Below, one piece after another: positions 13,301 through 25,739 of a DNA stretch of 64,000 bases. Both the position numbers and the translations under genes were made by a program. Where the stretch lies: assembly GCF_001625305.1 (NCBI RefSeq), contig NW_017804353.1, positions 2,108,485 to 2,172,484 of the forward strand. The letters run 5' to 3'. The notes below the pieces were generated by a model. The model saw nothing but the letters and a program-made list of their open reading frames with translations. It did no database searches and had not been told where the DNA came from. The DNA is from Branchiostoma belcheri (Eukaryota; Chordata; Leptocardii; Amphioxiformes; Branchiostomatidae). Within the stretch, counting starts at the first letter, position 1. Every line of letters begins with the position of its first letter.

Positions 13301-16300
13301 GCCAGTAGGGGAACCTGCGACCCTCCCTTCTGTACTTATCCAGCTGGAGCAGCATCAGGTATGCCATCAGGACCCCACTGTACAACATGGAAAACATAAG
13401 TCAGCTATTTATCTACTTATCATAGATATTTCACGAAGGAAAGATATTTCATGAAGTACAAGACAGGAGAAAGTCCCGAGAAGACAACAGGAGCAAATGA
13501 GGGCCACTCAATCAACCTTGCTTTGCATTGAAGCACCAAGGACAAAACAAGGCGCATGCCAAAAACGGAGTAACGTGATTTGTCTAACTAGCTCATCACT
13601 AAAATGAACAGGGAACAATCCTTTCCAACAGCAGCAATGTCCAGTGATCGGCAGTAGATTTTAAACCCTAGATTTTACTAAACCGCAAGGCACTAGTTGC
13701 TGAAAGTATGCAATCTACACAGTTCAAAGATCAACTAAGTTCCTTAAAGACCCAATGTAAAACATACACCCCTCTCTCGTAGAAAAACACCTATTTAAGG
13801 TCTGAACCTGGTAGGAGGTAGGGCAAACGTAGCTCAGATCTCACCTAAGGAAAAAGAAAGAATCCACAGAGGAGAACCCGTTGAGAATCGGCTCGGAGCT
13901 AAAGCGTCGTGAGACAGTCAGCCTGTACGATAGGTTGTCTGCAGAAAGAAAGATAGATTAACCTAGAGTTGGATGAGTGAAACCACACGTAAATCATCCT
14001 TAATGCTCTGAATCATTATTGCTGCTCCATGTTTAGCTGCTAAAATAATTGCAATTCAGACAGAATGGCACACAGAATACTCTTAATATCTTTTGTTTAT
14101 TCACTGTTTTTGAATTTGATTCAAGTTAACATTAACCCCCAAAACGCCTTATTCACCCTTCAATTCAGAATCCAGTATCTTTAATATCGTGACTACTTGT
14201 GTACATTGTGACTTTTTTCTTGAGATCTCACCTAGATGGGGTAGAACGAACCCGAAGGTGTGTCCCAGGATGACCCAGGTCATGCTGAGGAAGCGGATCC
14301 CGTGCAGACACCCCAGGCTGTCGGGAGACTCCCGCGTAGACAGCAGCTTCCGGGTGTTGGTTCGCACGGAGAAGGCCAGGAGAAACTTACTCACCGGCCC
14401 TGTCAATAACAATCAAATAACAACATATTAACAACATAATTCTGCCATTGCATCTTTAGTCAGATCAGTGCTACCCCTCTACTCTATTAGAATTGAGGAC
14501 ACTTTTGCTGTGAGTTTTCAGATGATATAATGCAATGCATCATTGTAAACTTTGGTAAAACAATGTTTGCGACTAAGTTTTGTACTCACTTTCCTCGGTT
14601 TTTCTCGTCACTGAGGTATCGTTGACGAGTGGAGTTGTCTCGGTGACTGCTTTATTAGCATTCTCGCTCCTGGTCGGCTGATGGACCTCCCATATTGGTC
14701 GATAGATGTCGTAGAGCGTTCCAGCAGTCATTAGTGCAACGATGATGCTTATAATGCATCTGGACATGCAGGTTGAGAAATTGGAAGTTAAAGAACCTGC
14801 GACTCTGTTTGTACATATGTCTATATGAACTAATTCTCACACGTACATACATGCACACGTACAGTGATACACGATGCTCACACACATTCAACACACACAA
14901 AAATGCACATGTGCACACACAGCACACAGACAGGCACTTCGTTTGTGATTGGGAAACATATCTAACACACACATGTACACAATACACGTACATTGATTCG
15001 ACACTAAACCCCTACCATTCTCTACTCACATGGCAGCTAGTGTAGTCCGAGGTAGAGTTGTCTGAACTTGCAGACTTTTTGCGTCCATCACGGTGAGTCC
15101 CTCTCGTAACAACAGTCTCATCAAGACACCTAGCGGGTAAACAATTCTGTTCGTTACCTATCTGGTGAATTCTAAGCTGAAGTAGCACTACAATAGACTA
15201 CAGATCCTTGAGTACTATGAGGAAAATACAGCTTTATCCCAGTAGCTAGTACCTAGTATACAACGCAGGTTGTTTAACGTTTCATCCCTCCCCTTTGCAA
15301 GGCTGTTTCATGTTGGAACTAGACCCATCCAAATATTACATTGCTCCAACTGTGCCTAATTGTACATGATTTCCCCGCAGCTATCTACACTACAGTTTCT
15401 TCTAGACAAAGGCAATGACATGGCACTGCAGATGACATTAGCACCTCCTCCCAAACAAGTGAACTTGTATTTTTCGGTCATGATCTTTGGGGCCAAATTA
15501 AGACGTCATATATGAAACTAGCCATGTGTTAATTATCATCATGTCATGATTGATTATTTTAAAAATATCATTGGGCTACTTTTTTAGCATAATTAGATTA
15601 TAGTTCCATCTCATGCAGAATTCTGACACTTATCACAGTGGTGGTCTAAGCCTTGTCTTGGAAGAACGTACAACAATCATAACTTACTGCCATCTAACCA
15701 TTGGATCACATCATTCCTGCTGCAGGTGTCAGGGACACAAACTCCAACCCGCAGGTAGTCGTGTGATGGCGGTGTCTGTAAGTGCAATCAATGTACAAAT
15801 CACAAGACTGGAGTCTTTGGAACTACAGTCAAACCTGTACAACGGTTCATTCTTACATAAGGAATACCTGGCCAATGTAACCACTTTATCCTGGTCCCTT
15901 AAATTACATTTCAATTGACAGCAGTAAGAATGTTGATGAAACGTTGACTTTTCTTTTCAAATTCTATTGTAATGAGTTGGTATTAAATGCAGCAGACTGG
16001 AATTCCTGGGGGGAGTGGTCCGATGGTGGCAGTCCAGTATTTGGCATCAAAGTTGATGTTTTCTCCGTAACCCTTGGCTGTGATGTTTGTACACTGGCTG
16101 TACAGGCCCCACCAGTTCAGGTTCCCCTCAAAGAAACCACTCGGCAACTTCCCGGTTGCATCGAACACTGAAAAACATTGAGAGCGATTGTACCTTGCCC
16201 TTCAGTGCCGGCCCGGCAAACGTTGAATCAGAATTGAGTGTCTCACAACGAGGAAACAATTGTGTACACCCATACACACTCGCATACAGATACGCACACA

Positions 16301-16984
16301 CATACACACACACATACGCACGCATACACACGCACACACACACACAGACACACACTCACACACACACACACACACACTCACTCATACACACTCGCAGACA
16401 CATACACATACAACACACACTGTGACACATAAACACACACACACACACACACACACTGTGACACACACACACACACTGTGACACACACACACACACACAC
16501 TGTGACACATACACACACACAAAAACACACACACCGTCACACGCATATAACGTTATATACACAACGATTTCCAATGAAAGTAATGTCACATCTTAAAGAA
16601 AATTAAGACTGGAAATTCATAGTTAAATTCTTGCAAGGCGAGGGGGTGCTCACTCTGTAAGGCGTACATCTTCCCACGTAGTAGGTCCTCCTGGTACCGG
16701 AAAGTCGCGTTCCTACAGGCCTCCGACACGTTATAAGTCGGCACGGCCATGTCTTCTTCCGGTCGCGTCTTGGCGGCGTCGTAAGCAGCCACCGCCGCCT
16801 TCCAAGTCACTTCCTTCCATACCTGCAAGGCTTCCGCAGATCTCTGCGCCTGAGCCAACTCTTGAGTTTCACTCAGAAGGCGCAAATCCCCGGCTAAGTT
16901 CGGCTGTTGGAACCAAACATTGTCGGACAGAGCTTCGCCTATTGTGAACAACAGGGTAAAGATCGCTCTCCTAATATAAAACAT
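10347..16984 (-). CDS. NRF-6-like membrane acyltransferase, 15 exons, complete
   Basis: Nose-resistant-to-fluoxetine-type protein: an N-terminal NRF domain followed by a multi-pass acyltransferase-3 domain; in worms relatives affect uptake or transport of lipophilic compounds. Exons (high to low): 16984-16654, 16167-about 15990, 15775-15688, 15129-15030, 14759-14590, 14399-14232, 13938-13845, 13377-13276, 12983-12815, 12701-12622, 12439-12329, 11997-11874, 11682-11493, 10985-10836, 10463-10347 (stop TGA). The start ATG opens a signal-peptide-like stretch (MFYIRRAIFTLLFTIG). The first splice creates YALQMFDATGKLPSGFFEGN, a typical NRF-domain core, and GVCVPDTCS follows. LHGIRFLSMTWVILGHTF carries the conserved acyltransferase-3 His. 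Hydrophobic exons such as GPYLVGLMLGYLLYR and LTYCAYLVHPMVIYLVYQ complete the membrane domain. Substrate unknown. Edges of exons 2 and 4 are least certain; a 20-base N gap sits in an intron. Confidence 0.9.
10440..10612. repeat. Duplicated splice-acceptor segment of the last acyltransferase exon
   Basis: The junction between the last exon and its intron (about 10440-10505) is repeated in decayed form at about 10550-10612. Both contain the order CCCCAC-AAA, TGCCTGAAAAA / TGTCTGAAAAA, TTACAGGAAA / TGACAGAAAA and CATTTAAAAA. On the coding strand this means the polypyrimidine tract, the AG and the first codons of the exon were copied once upstream. The extra copy has no donor and probably is not used. 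Confidence 0.5.
12517..12572. repeat. Fragment of dispersed repeat ending in TTGGCGAAGG
   Basis: This intronic stretch (GTGTTTATAGACAGGCACAC ... GAACGCCTCTGAAAACATTGGCGAAGG) matches the right end of the longer repeat insertion at 37.69-37.77 kb, which has the same order of blocks. It is therefore a truncated copy of the same interspersed family. Confidence 0.6.
13029..13048. other. Assembly gap of 20 N
   Basis: Twenty unknown bases lie in an intron of the acyltransferase gene. The sequence just to the right (about 13085-13135) ends, on the minus strand, with an exon-end-like ACTGGAG followed by GTAGAG, resembling the true exon end at 13276, so the gap may mask a small duplication or a haplotype join. 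Confidence 0.9.
16267..16545. repeat. CA-rich microsatellite
   Basis: A long run of mixed (CA)n with interspersed CACTGTGACACA blocks occupies the intron between the first two exons of the acyltransferase gene. Open frames over it on both strands are simple-repeat artefacts. Confidence 0.95.
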
Positions 16985-18600
16985 CGGTTCTCGATGTCAA
17001 AGATTTTAGCTCGAAGGTTGTCGTTTTGGCTTTTTACAAATCACGATATTAAAGTAGACGATACAGACGGTGCTGTCAGGTCCGGGTTTGTCCAGGATAT
17101 TGTGACAGTGAGGATGCTTAACTTCATTAGTCCCTGCAAGCGACAAACGATCCTTGTAAACATGACTTGTAAAAATGGCTGAACTTTGACTCCGAGCTTT
17201 CATACACGTCCCGTGTCCTCAGGTGACCTCAAAGCGTGGGTTGTGACATGTTGCTCGGTCGAGGGTTGGGCTCTAAAGAACTTGCTTTTAATAGTTAACC
17301 TTTACTGTTACATCATACATATACTCTGTACGTAAGATGACGTTATCCACACATGTATTTAGCTTTGTTAGATCTTTAGTTAAGTTGTAGAAGACCATAC
17401 AAAAGTCTCTGTACTTTTTTGTTGTGTCAATAAAGAATCTGTTAATATTTACATACAATTGGCATGCAAGTTACATTGATAAGTTTCATATCTTGAAAGA
17501 TTGATTACGATTTACTACTAAATGTTTCAAAGTTTACCACCTGTATTTGATTTAACCTCTCACAGGGGCACAAATAGCGTACAAGAGACCATAATGTTAA
17601 ACTTCCCGCCTTCATTGCTAACTTACAGAAAAGATCGAAGGCTTTCTGTTGCTAAACTGAATTATGCAGGTAAATGTGAACGGTTGACTACTTAGCTTGA
17701 GCCACTTATAGCGTCCCCTACTTGAAGTTTCAAAAATTACCTGCCGAATTTGATTAACTTCATACAGGAAAACAAATAAGAGTACAGGGGACTAGTATTA
17801 ACCTGCTTGATAAACATGTCACAAGGTACTAGTGCTATGATCTATGACGTAATGTACCCGTTAAGAGTTTCTACACACTGACCGCACGGACGATGACCTG
17901 TCACACCTGGTCTTTCACCTATATATAACTGCAGATTGTTTGTATCTCGGTAGGCGGCACCAGTTCTGTGTTTTCTGTCCTGGTTGGACGTTTTGTTCTT
18001 GGGCAAGGCACTTTTGAAGACTTTCCTCCTCACTCCACCCAGGTGTAAAATGGGTACCTGACGAGCCATGTAATGGTATCACTCCTAAAAAACTGCAAGT
18101 AAGCCATTATCTCAATCAAAGACTTCAATTTGTTTATTTATTTATCAAAATTCCAACAGCAAACTCAACTGATGTACACCACACGTTATAAGGCATATAC
18201 TAGTAATACAACACTAAATGCAAGTATATAAGTACCATCAATAAAGTCTTCAAAGACTAAAATGATATAGCCTTTTCCCCGAAAAAAACTGCCTGTAAGA
18301 ACTTTATCAGTCCTCCTCCTGTGTCACGGTAGACGCTGTTGTATCTAGAACCGTGTCTATGTAGCATTATTCTGGATAGCCTCCGTATCCAACAACGTAG
18401 ATTTGTCCCCGAGAACAGTTTTGGAAACATGTGGACTATCCAAGACTGTGTCTGACTTAGTATTGTTTTTTCTCTTTATTGCTTTCATTTACAAATCAAA
18501 TTCAAATTAATGTACAGAAACTAAACACATGGAGGTGTTAAATATAATGAAAACCAAGTCAACTTCTACACATGTAGACAGACGTATTGTTTTGGATAAC
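16985..18600. other. Upstream region of the acyltransferase gene, no gene seen
   Basis: AT-rich DNA between the acyltransferase start and the 3' end of the first four-pass gene. Apart from a SINE body fragment at 17995-18064 I see no exon, RNA gene or clear core promoter. The promoter of the acyltransferase gene should lie in its first few hundred bases. Confidence 0.5.
17995..18064 (+). repeat. SINE body fragment
   Basis: The segment reading CTTGGGCAAGGCACTTTTGA, then GACTTTCCTCCTCACTCC and CAGGTGTAAAATGGGTACCT, corresponds to the middle of the tRNA-derived SINEs at 18.8-19.0 kb and 43.86-44.27 kb. The tRNA-like head is missing here, so this is a truncated copy. Confidence 0.7.
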
Positions 18601-18608
18601 ATCCATCC

Positions 18609-21161
18609 CTAGTCCTCCTCCTCAGAGACGGGGGACGCTGTTCTAGCCTGCCGGACGCCGATCTCGGGGACGGGGTTTGTCACAAGTTTCCCGCTGGATC
18701 TTTTGGACAAGCTCGGCAGCACAGAGGTGCTGGGTTTGTCCGTGTCGAGGGATGTTCCAGGTCTGAAATGCCAACAGAACAACAATGAGTCAGCATTTCT
18801 CATCGGTTCTTTTTCTGTCCTGACACCTTTTTTTTTTAATACTCCAACATGTAATCACAAGACGTGGTGATGGCACACAGGGACAGTACAATACTCTTTC
18901 CACCTGAGCGAAGTGAGGAAAGTTGTGTAAAGTGCCTTTTCCAAGGGCACAAGATCGATGGCATGGTAGGACTTGAACCCGGGACCTCTTGATTCCGAGT
19001 TGAGCACTCTGCCGCTACGCCACACGACCCCACTCTGACACCTTTCAAGATGGCTTCGCTTTATCAGCCGAAAGACACGGTATTTGGTTCAGATCTATAC
19101 GGGCTCTTGCCATGATTTTCGGAGTTGTGCCCCTCTGAAAACATCATTATGGCTTATTAATTACCTTTCGACATACCCATATGACGGGCGTTGTGCAGAT
19201 ACGTCGAGCTCCGTGGACATCGGCACCACCTGTGGCCAAAGGGGAAGCATTCAATTGTAAGAAAAGTCTGAAGCTCACATAGTTTTATTTAAACTAAACA
19301 ATCAGTACATGTATGTGCACTACATGAAAGCGATATGCATGTTTGCACCTCAAGTTTCTCCTAAAGTTCTTTGAAAATCTGTGTGTGGTCAACTGCTTGC
19401 TTTGCGTAATCGGCTGCACAACCGACAGTTTCCAACTGTTTCAAAACCGTATACCTTTATGGCGTACATGTAAACTGAAGGCCACAGTGATACCTGCAAT
19501 TAAATACCTCTTCTACTAGCCGCGGTAACTGTAGGAGGGCTTATCTTGCTAGGCTTGCAGCCATTATTATAATGTAGAAGACTCAATGCTGTAAGCAAGA
19601 CTCAAGACTGCTACCTACCTGATTGACAACTTTCTGATCGTACGGATCACTCCTGAAGCACACCGTGACCGTCACTATGGACAGAATGAGCTCCAGACAC
19701 CCGACAACTGTCAGGGTGATCTCCTGGGCGAACGTGACAGCAAAACCGCCATAGCCGCTCGATGAGGCAAGGTCATACGAGCTCTGTAGGTCGTAATACC
19801 ATATCTGTGTCAATAAACACTTGAACAGTCCTGCCTAAATATGAATTACAGAACCCAAGCTATCATCCATACATACTTCGTCTTGGTTTGGATTATATAA
19901 CAAATTCATATACTTGATACTTTATTTGGATATCCATTAGTTGACGATATCTGTTGTATTATGATGATATATATACGAGATGATAACTGGAATGCCAATG
20001 ACTGACTGAATGATAATCATATCTAATCATTAATATTACTGCGCTTCATATCAATGTGACTGTTTTCTCAAATATGATTGAGAAAATGCAGAAATTAAGA
20101 TTACAGTTGAACATAGAATTAAAACTTTTAGGAAATGGCTCCTCATCTAATGAATGTGTTACAAGATTTAAGCTAAATAATATCAATATTATTACCTGGA
20201 CAAAACTAGCAATCGAAATACCAATCAGTCCAGGTGCGAAGACGATGGTGTTGAGCAGAGACATGGTTAGAATGGCGCCGATCTGAAGTAAAGGAACATG
20301 ATTCATGATTTTTAATCCTGGATTAAAATTCAAAACAAACAACCTCTGTCCATGCAAATGATGTGTATTCACAATTCTCTCGACGCTTTGAGAATATTGT
20401 ATTGAATACTAGAAGTCTTTCCACTCACCTTGCGTTCGGCAGTTCTCCCTTCACCTATCGAAGCTGCGAGGCTGCCCGCTACCAGGAACTTAAGGCAAAG
20501 AAGACAACGTTCACAGGTTGCCAATTACATCAAGATGGATAGATAGATGGATAGATGGATGGATGGATGGATGGATGGATGGATGGATGGATGGATGGAT
20601 GGAAGGATAGATAGGTGGATAAATAAGAAAAATATGCAGGATTAAATTGACCTTTCTTGAGTAAGAAAAGGAAAGGAAAAGAAGCCTTTATAATCATATA
20701 TAAGCTGAATGTATGTAAGAATACATTTTACAGACTTGTCTTCACGGGTGGTTCATCTGTAACGTTTACACCTCTATAAAACGTTGTACACTGAGGAAGT
20801 ATATCATTGTAAAAGGTTTCCTGACAGCGCCTGGTACATGGTGCTCATTGAGATTTCATCTTAATTTCATTATCCATTTATTGCACAAAAATGTACAAAG
20901 TATGGCTTCTACTGGTACAAAACTACAGTTCCATAAGTCCTAATACAAGAGTGTGTTGTATGGGATAAGATTTGGTTTTCTTACCGATAGGCCTGTCCAG
21001 ATGCCGGTACCCATTTGGAAGACCCTGAAGCCTGGACCAGTCCGCCAAATGGAAGCCAAGCCCACGACCAAGTCTCCGATCCCGAGACAGACGGCAACGA
21101 CCGACAGAAAAACCTGCATGGCGCCCAGGCCGCGAACGGCACGGTACGGGAACGCTGCCAT
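18609..21161 (-). CDS. Four-pass membrane protein, MS4A/CD20-like, copy 1 (most diverged)
   Basis: Six coding exons: 21161-20985, 20488-20429, 20282-20196, 19804-19619, 19229-19165, 18762-18609 (stop TAG). Exon 1 starts [19 protein letters not shown] and holds a hydrophobic segment; exon 2 reads [20 protein letters not shown]; exon 3 [18 protein letters not shown]; exon 4 a long hydrophobic span; exons 5-6 a polar, proline/serine-rich cytoplasmic tail. The short pattern GLGAMQ...L, then GIWTGL, then AGSLAAS fits the MS4A/CD20 four-transmembrane family, but a different tetraspan family cannot be excluded. Compared with copies 2-4 it lacks the CCCGG motif (here [10 protein letters not shown]) and has a distinct tail ending SEEED, so it is the oldest or most freely evolving member. 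A separate leader exon ends at about 22403. Confidence 0.75.
18831..19033 (-). mobile_element. tRNA-derived SINE with 11-bp target-site duplication
   Basis: On the minus strand a tRNA-like head (GTCGTGTGGCGTAGCGGCAG, with a GGTTCAAGTCC B-box) is followed by the family body CTTGGAAAAGGCACTTTACA and a terminal A-run (T-run near 18831). The direct repeat CTGACACCTTT flanks it exactly at 18820-18830 and 19034-19044. The insertion lies in the last intron of four-pass gene copy 1. It is not a functional tRNA: the head has no matching acceptor stem. Confidence 0.88.
20534..20614. repeat. (GGAT)n / (GATA)n microsatellite
   Basis: About 80 bases of GATG/GATA tetranucleotide repeat immediately upstream of exon 2 of four-pass copy 1, inside intron 1. 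Confidence 0.95.
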
Positions 21162-22402
21162 ATCCGATAGGCCTGCTGTGTAGGATGAATACAAAGAAAA
21201 GAAAGGTTGTTTACAGTTTTGCCATCTGCAGGCACACTAGTCTAACTGCACTCCAACCATTGCTAAATTATACATTATACAAGCGGCGTGCCCGATATGA
21301 CAGGGTTTTGTTGTATCCAGAACCGTGCTTTATCCAAAACTATGCACAGGCACAATTCTGGATAGTCCACACGTATCACATATGTTACCCCAAATGAAAT
21401 ACACGCATCTTAGGAAATATAAGCTGCTATATCCAGAAAATGTAATAAGACTTAGAACTGTAACTACACACGGTTGTTTTTCTTTCTTTCGTACGTGACG
21501 TTTGTTTTCAGAGGCACTGTTGCAATAAACCCTTTGGGGTAAAACAAGCCACTGCATAAACGTTTCTATTGTTCTAAGTAAACAACAGGAGTGTTTAATG
21601 CGATAATAAATGGGTTAATGACTTGAGCATGTATATTTAGTTGCTTCTGTAGCGGGGAGTTTCTTTATATAGCAAGCAAACAGAACTGGTCGCCAACGCG
21701 GAAACAATGAATGGTAGCCTTCAAACAACGTCTGAATTATGCGGAAAGAATTGGCGAAAAGGTTGTTTATCAACCCTGCTTTTTCACAACCCAAGGTCGC
21801 AGTTGTAAGGTAGCCCTGGTGAAGCTGTATCAACAAATCCTACAACCTTAAGCGGGTGATTGAATTTGACCCTTACAGCAGCGATGTTTTTTTTAAGACA
21901 TGAAGCTGCATGATATCGATCAAGTCTCTTTATAACAGTCACAAGATTAGCAGTTCTTTGCCAGTCACAAGATAAGCATGTGTAAAAAGTAGCAACGCTC
22001 ATGCGTTCGAAAAAACAGTGAAAAAAATGGTTTGTTGGGTCTGCAAGATGAATAATGGTAGTTATATACATAATTGGTAAAACTAACAACGTTGTTCAGG
22101 TTTGTCGGCTGGTTACAAGTCCAGAATGTTAAATATTAGAATAGCATTTCAATTCGGTACAGTCAATACGGAATCAGGCTTTCTTTTTCAGGGTTGAATT
22201 GCATATCAGAACGCTCTTGATGTTCACTGACTTCGAAATCTATTCCGTTGCAATTTTTTTTATGCGATAAGGACCCTGATCACTTACATACACGTATGCT
22301 GTAGCGGAGAAGCACTATTAAACAAAAGCTGATAGAAGCAATTCGGCCTGCATATAAAAATAAGCCTAACATTTGTTAAAATGTATCGTGGTTGCCCCTT
22401 AC

Positions 22403-22600
22403 CTTTGCTGCAACTCTAGTTTCCTGTTGTCCTGAAGTTGTCCTGAAGTTGTCCTTAGAGCGTGTTTACCAATGGTAACCTTGGAGTGTTCATATTGATC
22501 AAGCTTGAAGACGCTTGTGCGCATGTCCGTCAGTTGAATAGGTGGAGCTTTTGCTCCAGGCAATCACGTGTTACAAAAGTAAACATGATGTAAAAAGCGA
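22403..22600 (-). promoter_or_regulatory. Leader exon and promoter of four-pass copy 1
   Basis: A non-coding exon ends with GTTGCAGCAAAG followed by the donor GTAAGG at 22402. Upstream on the coding strand lie an NRF1-like TGCGCATG site (22518-22529) and an E-box CACGTG (22565-22570) next to a CAAT motif (22561-22564). The same order occurs upstream of copies 2, 3 and 4, which supports a shared promoter design. Confidence 0.55.
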
Positions 22601-23496
22601 ATTGCCCGGTGTTATGACATCTCTGTGCAACATAAGCTTGGACCATACAATACCCATTAGCAAGGTATTGCCAGAGGAAAATGCTATTTGTCTTAATAAT
22701 TACTAAGAATATAATATTTCCTTAATATGTGATATACACGGACTGTGCAATAAAGTTTATCTAGATGTTTGATATGTTTCGTCTTCTGTGACTTGCTTTG
22801 CGTTCTTTGTGGACTAAATCCAAAGAGTGCTGTAAAATAACACAGGGCTTTGTAGCAATAAAACGTATGATCTTTATCTTTATTGGTAAATGTCATCACA
22901 CAAAACAGACGCATTTAAAACAGTGTATGCTGATAGAGAGTCCAAAGACGTTGGTGCTTGAAAGGCTAAAATATTGGAACTCGACCAACTGCAACAGTTA
23001 CTGCATTTTTTTTAAATTTCGGTTACGGCATCAGGAGAGACATAGGTGGCTAAATTAATCGGCTTGGGCAATGTATCCGCCAAAAACTTGTACTAGTACC
23101 TAGATTCTATTCTAAAATCAGTTAGCATGCGTAAACTTGAATAAAAACGCATAGCGAACAGCTTCCGAATGAATTTGTGCCCAAAACGTGTTGCAGAAGT
23201 CGCTAGCTTCGGATAAAATTGTATCTGAAAACATAATCAAATTCACCAAACCAATAGGTAGTACCCAAAACGCTTTTCAAAAGCAATTAGCTTGTACCTA
23301 GTTAACGTTGTCTACAACTACAAAGCTTTGGACCACCCACTACGTCCAGAGAAGTCAATCAACTGAAGAGCGGACCAAACTAGAGCAGAGCTACATGTAC
23401 TACCAGGCTTGAACAACTCTACTATTCTAAAAAAAAGAAAGAAGTCTATCTGAAAACGCAATAAGACTCCACTGAACAACAGGCCGTCTGTAAGGC

Positions 23497-25707
23497 CTAC
23501 TCCTCCGCGGCGCTGTTGTTGGCTTTAGCGTACAGCATGCCGAGTTCGGCGGCGGGGAGGGTCACCATCTGCCCGTCGCCTCCTGTGGCAACGCCCGGTG
23601 GCACGGAGGCGCTGGGCCTGAAATATCACCAAAACAACCATTATTAGGCTTCGACGAAAAACTTTTGTACAAACCCTACTGACATAAACATAGACAGAAG
23701 CAGCTTACATTCCAAGGGTGTTGTGCAGTGCATTTTTGGAATCGCACATGGATATGTAAAAAAACAGCACCTTAAATATAGATATAGGCAAATCTTATAC
23801 GAAAATATTTCATTGCTTATCTGTAAATGGTAAATTTCTGGCTTACCTTTCAGCAAAGCCGTAAGATGGCCTGGGTGCAGGCTGCTGCATGGTAGGTTGG
23901 AAAGTCATCATGGGCATAGGGACAATCTGTGACAGAAATGAAAGGTTTCTTATATTTGAAGTGCGGTTCTAGTCGTACTAGTTGCGTGTCATACAAGAGG
24001 TAGAGTCCACGTAGAGGACAGCACTAACAAACAAAGAGACAATATTCCATGGTAAGATGTGTTTAGATTCGTGCAATTGTATATCTGGATACAATACTTG
24101 GATACAAACTCATTCATGAATGCAGTACTTACAGTTGTCAGATTCGTGCATTTTTTAAATACAAAGGCCTGTACTTTCTCCTGACTAAGACTATCTGGAT
24201 ACGATATTTGAGATACAAGCTAATTGCAGTACCCCAAGTCGTCAGTGAAAAAAATCGCACCTGATTGGCAGCTGGCTGGTCGTACGAACCGCCACAGCAG
24301 CACACAGAAGCCGTTGCAATGGAGAAGATGAACTCCAAGCCTCCAACAACGGCAAGGGAGACATCCAGGTAAGTCATCAGACGGAACAGGGAACTCACGT
24401 CGACGTATATGATCGTGTTCTCGTACACGTGGGACATGGAGTAATTCCATTCAGTGGATCCCTGCAAATGACAGTAATTATATAATTAACTGAAGATGAC
24501 ACAGATTATGGCTAAATTGTTCGTATCCATTTCAGTTTTCTATTTCTAATGAACGTCGTATATATATAATTTTGTGAAACAGGGATGACAAAGAATCATT
24601 GCATATGTTAACAAAAGAAGACAACATAACTTTTTGCCGACTGACTTGTCCCCCTTTGCTGATGTACTTCCGGAGAGGATAATCTTTAATACTATATAGT
24701 TGGGGATATTAGGGATATCCCAACTGGCTACGAATTTACGAACTACATAACATGACTGTTCTCCAAATGTTACCATGATAAAGTTGACTGTTGCGACGCC
24801 AGTCAGTCCAGGTGCGAAGATGAAGGTGTTGAGGAGGGCCATGGTTTGGGCGGCGCCGATCTGAAGTGAAGGAGCGTTTAATACTTTTCTATGTTACAGC
24901 CGCAAGGTACAATTCTAGCACAACAAGATAGACACATTTCATTGTTACAGTGTAGGATAATCAGTGCGATACACAAAACCGTATGTATTGGATTCCATCT
25001 ATCATATGATGCAACCTTGTTAAGTACAATTTATTTATTTATAATAGTTTTTAATATCACTATTTAACATTTGCAAGAAGATTGAAAAAAAATCACCGAT
25101 GTCTGGCATGCCCATTTTAATCTTTTTGAAACTCCACTGATGGCCACTGCATCTGTATAGTGATTTCTTGACCGTGTGTGAAAAGTTTCTGGCATATGAT
25201 TAGCTCTCTTAGCTTCTTCATCGCTAACGTCAAACTATTGTAGGCGATGGTTACGCTCACCTTACAACCAGCAGTTCTCCCCTCACTGATGGAAGCTGCC
25301 AGGCTGCCTGCTATCAGGAACTAAGCAGAAGATAAGAGAACGTTAATCATTTTGGTACGTGTAGACATGTTATTGTAACCTCTTTAAAAACACCACGATG
25401 TATTTCAACTGGATTCGTTTCATCACACTGAAGAAAACTTAATTATTTTGAAATACTTGGTTCAGTGCATGGTTCAGTGTATAGTACAAACCTTGAGTTG
25501 AATGAATATCTCAAATAAAAAGTCTCTTACAAATAAGCCTGTCCAGATGCCGGCACCCAGCATGTAGAGACGGAAACCGGGACCGTGGTACCTCATGGTT
25601 GAAAGGCCTATGTCCAGATCGCCGGCGCCCAGCCCCATAGCTGCGAGTCCCAGGAAGATCTGCATGCCGCCCAGACCGCGGGCAGAGCTGTACGGGAACC
25701 TGGCCAT
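23497..25707 (-). CDS. Four-pass membrane protein, MS4A/CD20-like, copy 2
   Basis: Six coding exons: 25707-25531, 25320-25261, 24860-24774, 24461-24261, 23925-23847, 23617-23497 (stop TAG), about 240 residues. Hydrophobic segments lie in exon 1 ([18 protein letters not shown] and LYMLGAGIWTGLF, running into [10 protein letters not shown] of exon 2), exon 3 ([20 protein letters not shown]) and exon 4 (LAVVGGLEFIFSIATASVCC). The third-to-fourth loop is tyrosine- and asparagine-rich. The fourth segment is followed by [10 protein letters not shown], a cluster of cysteines well placed for lipid modification. The C-terminal tail is proline-rich and ends with [17 protein letters not shown]. The start ATG follows an acceptor by 16 bases (context AACATGG), so a leader exon is spliced on; it ends at 27235. 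Family assignment to MS4A is by pattern only. Confidence 0.8.
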
Positions 25708-25739
25708 GTTCGCCTATGATCTGCTAAAAACGGAAAACA

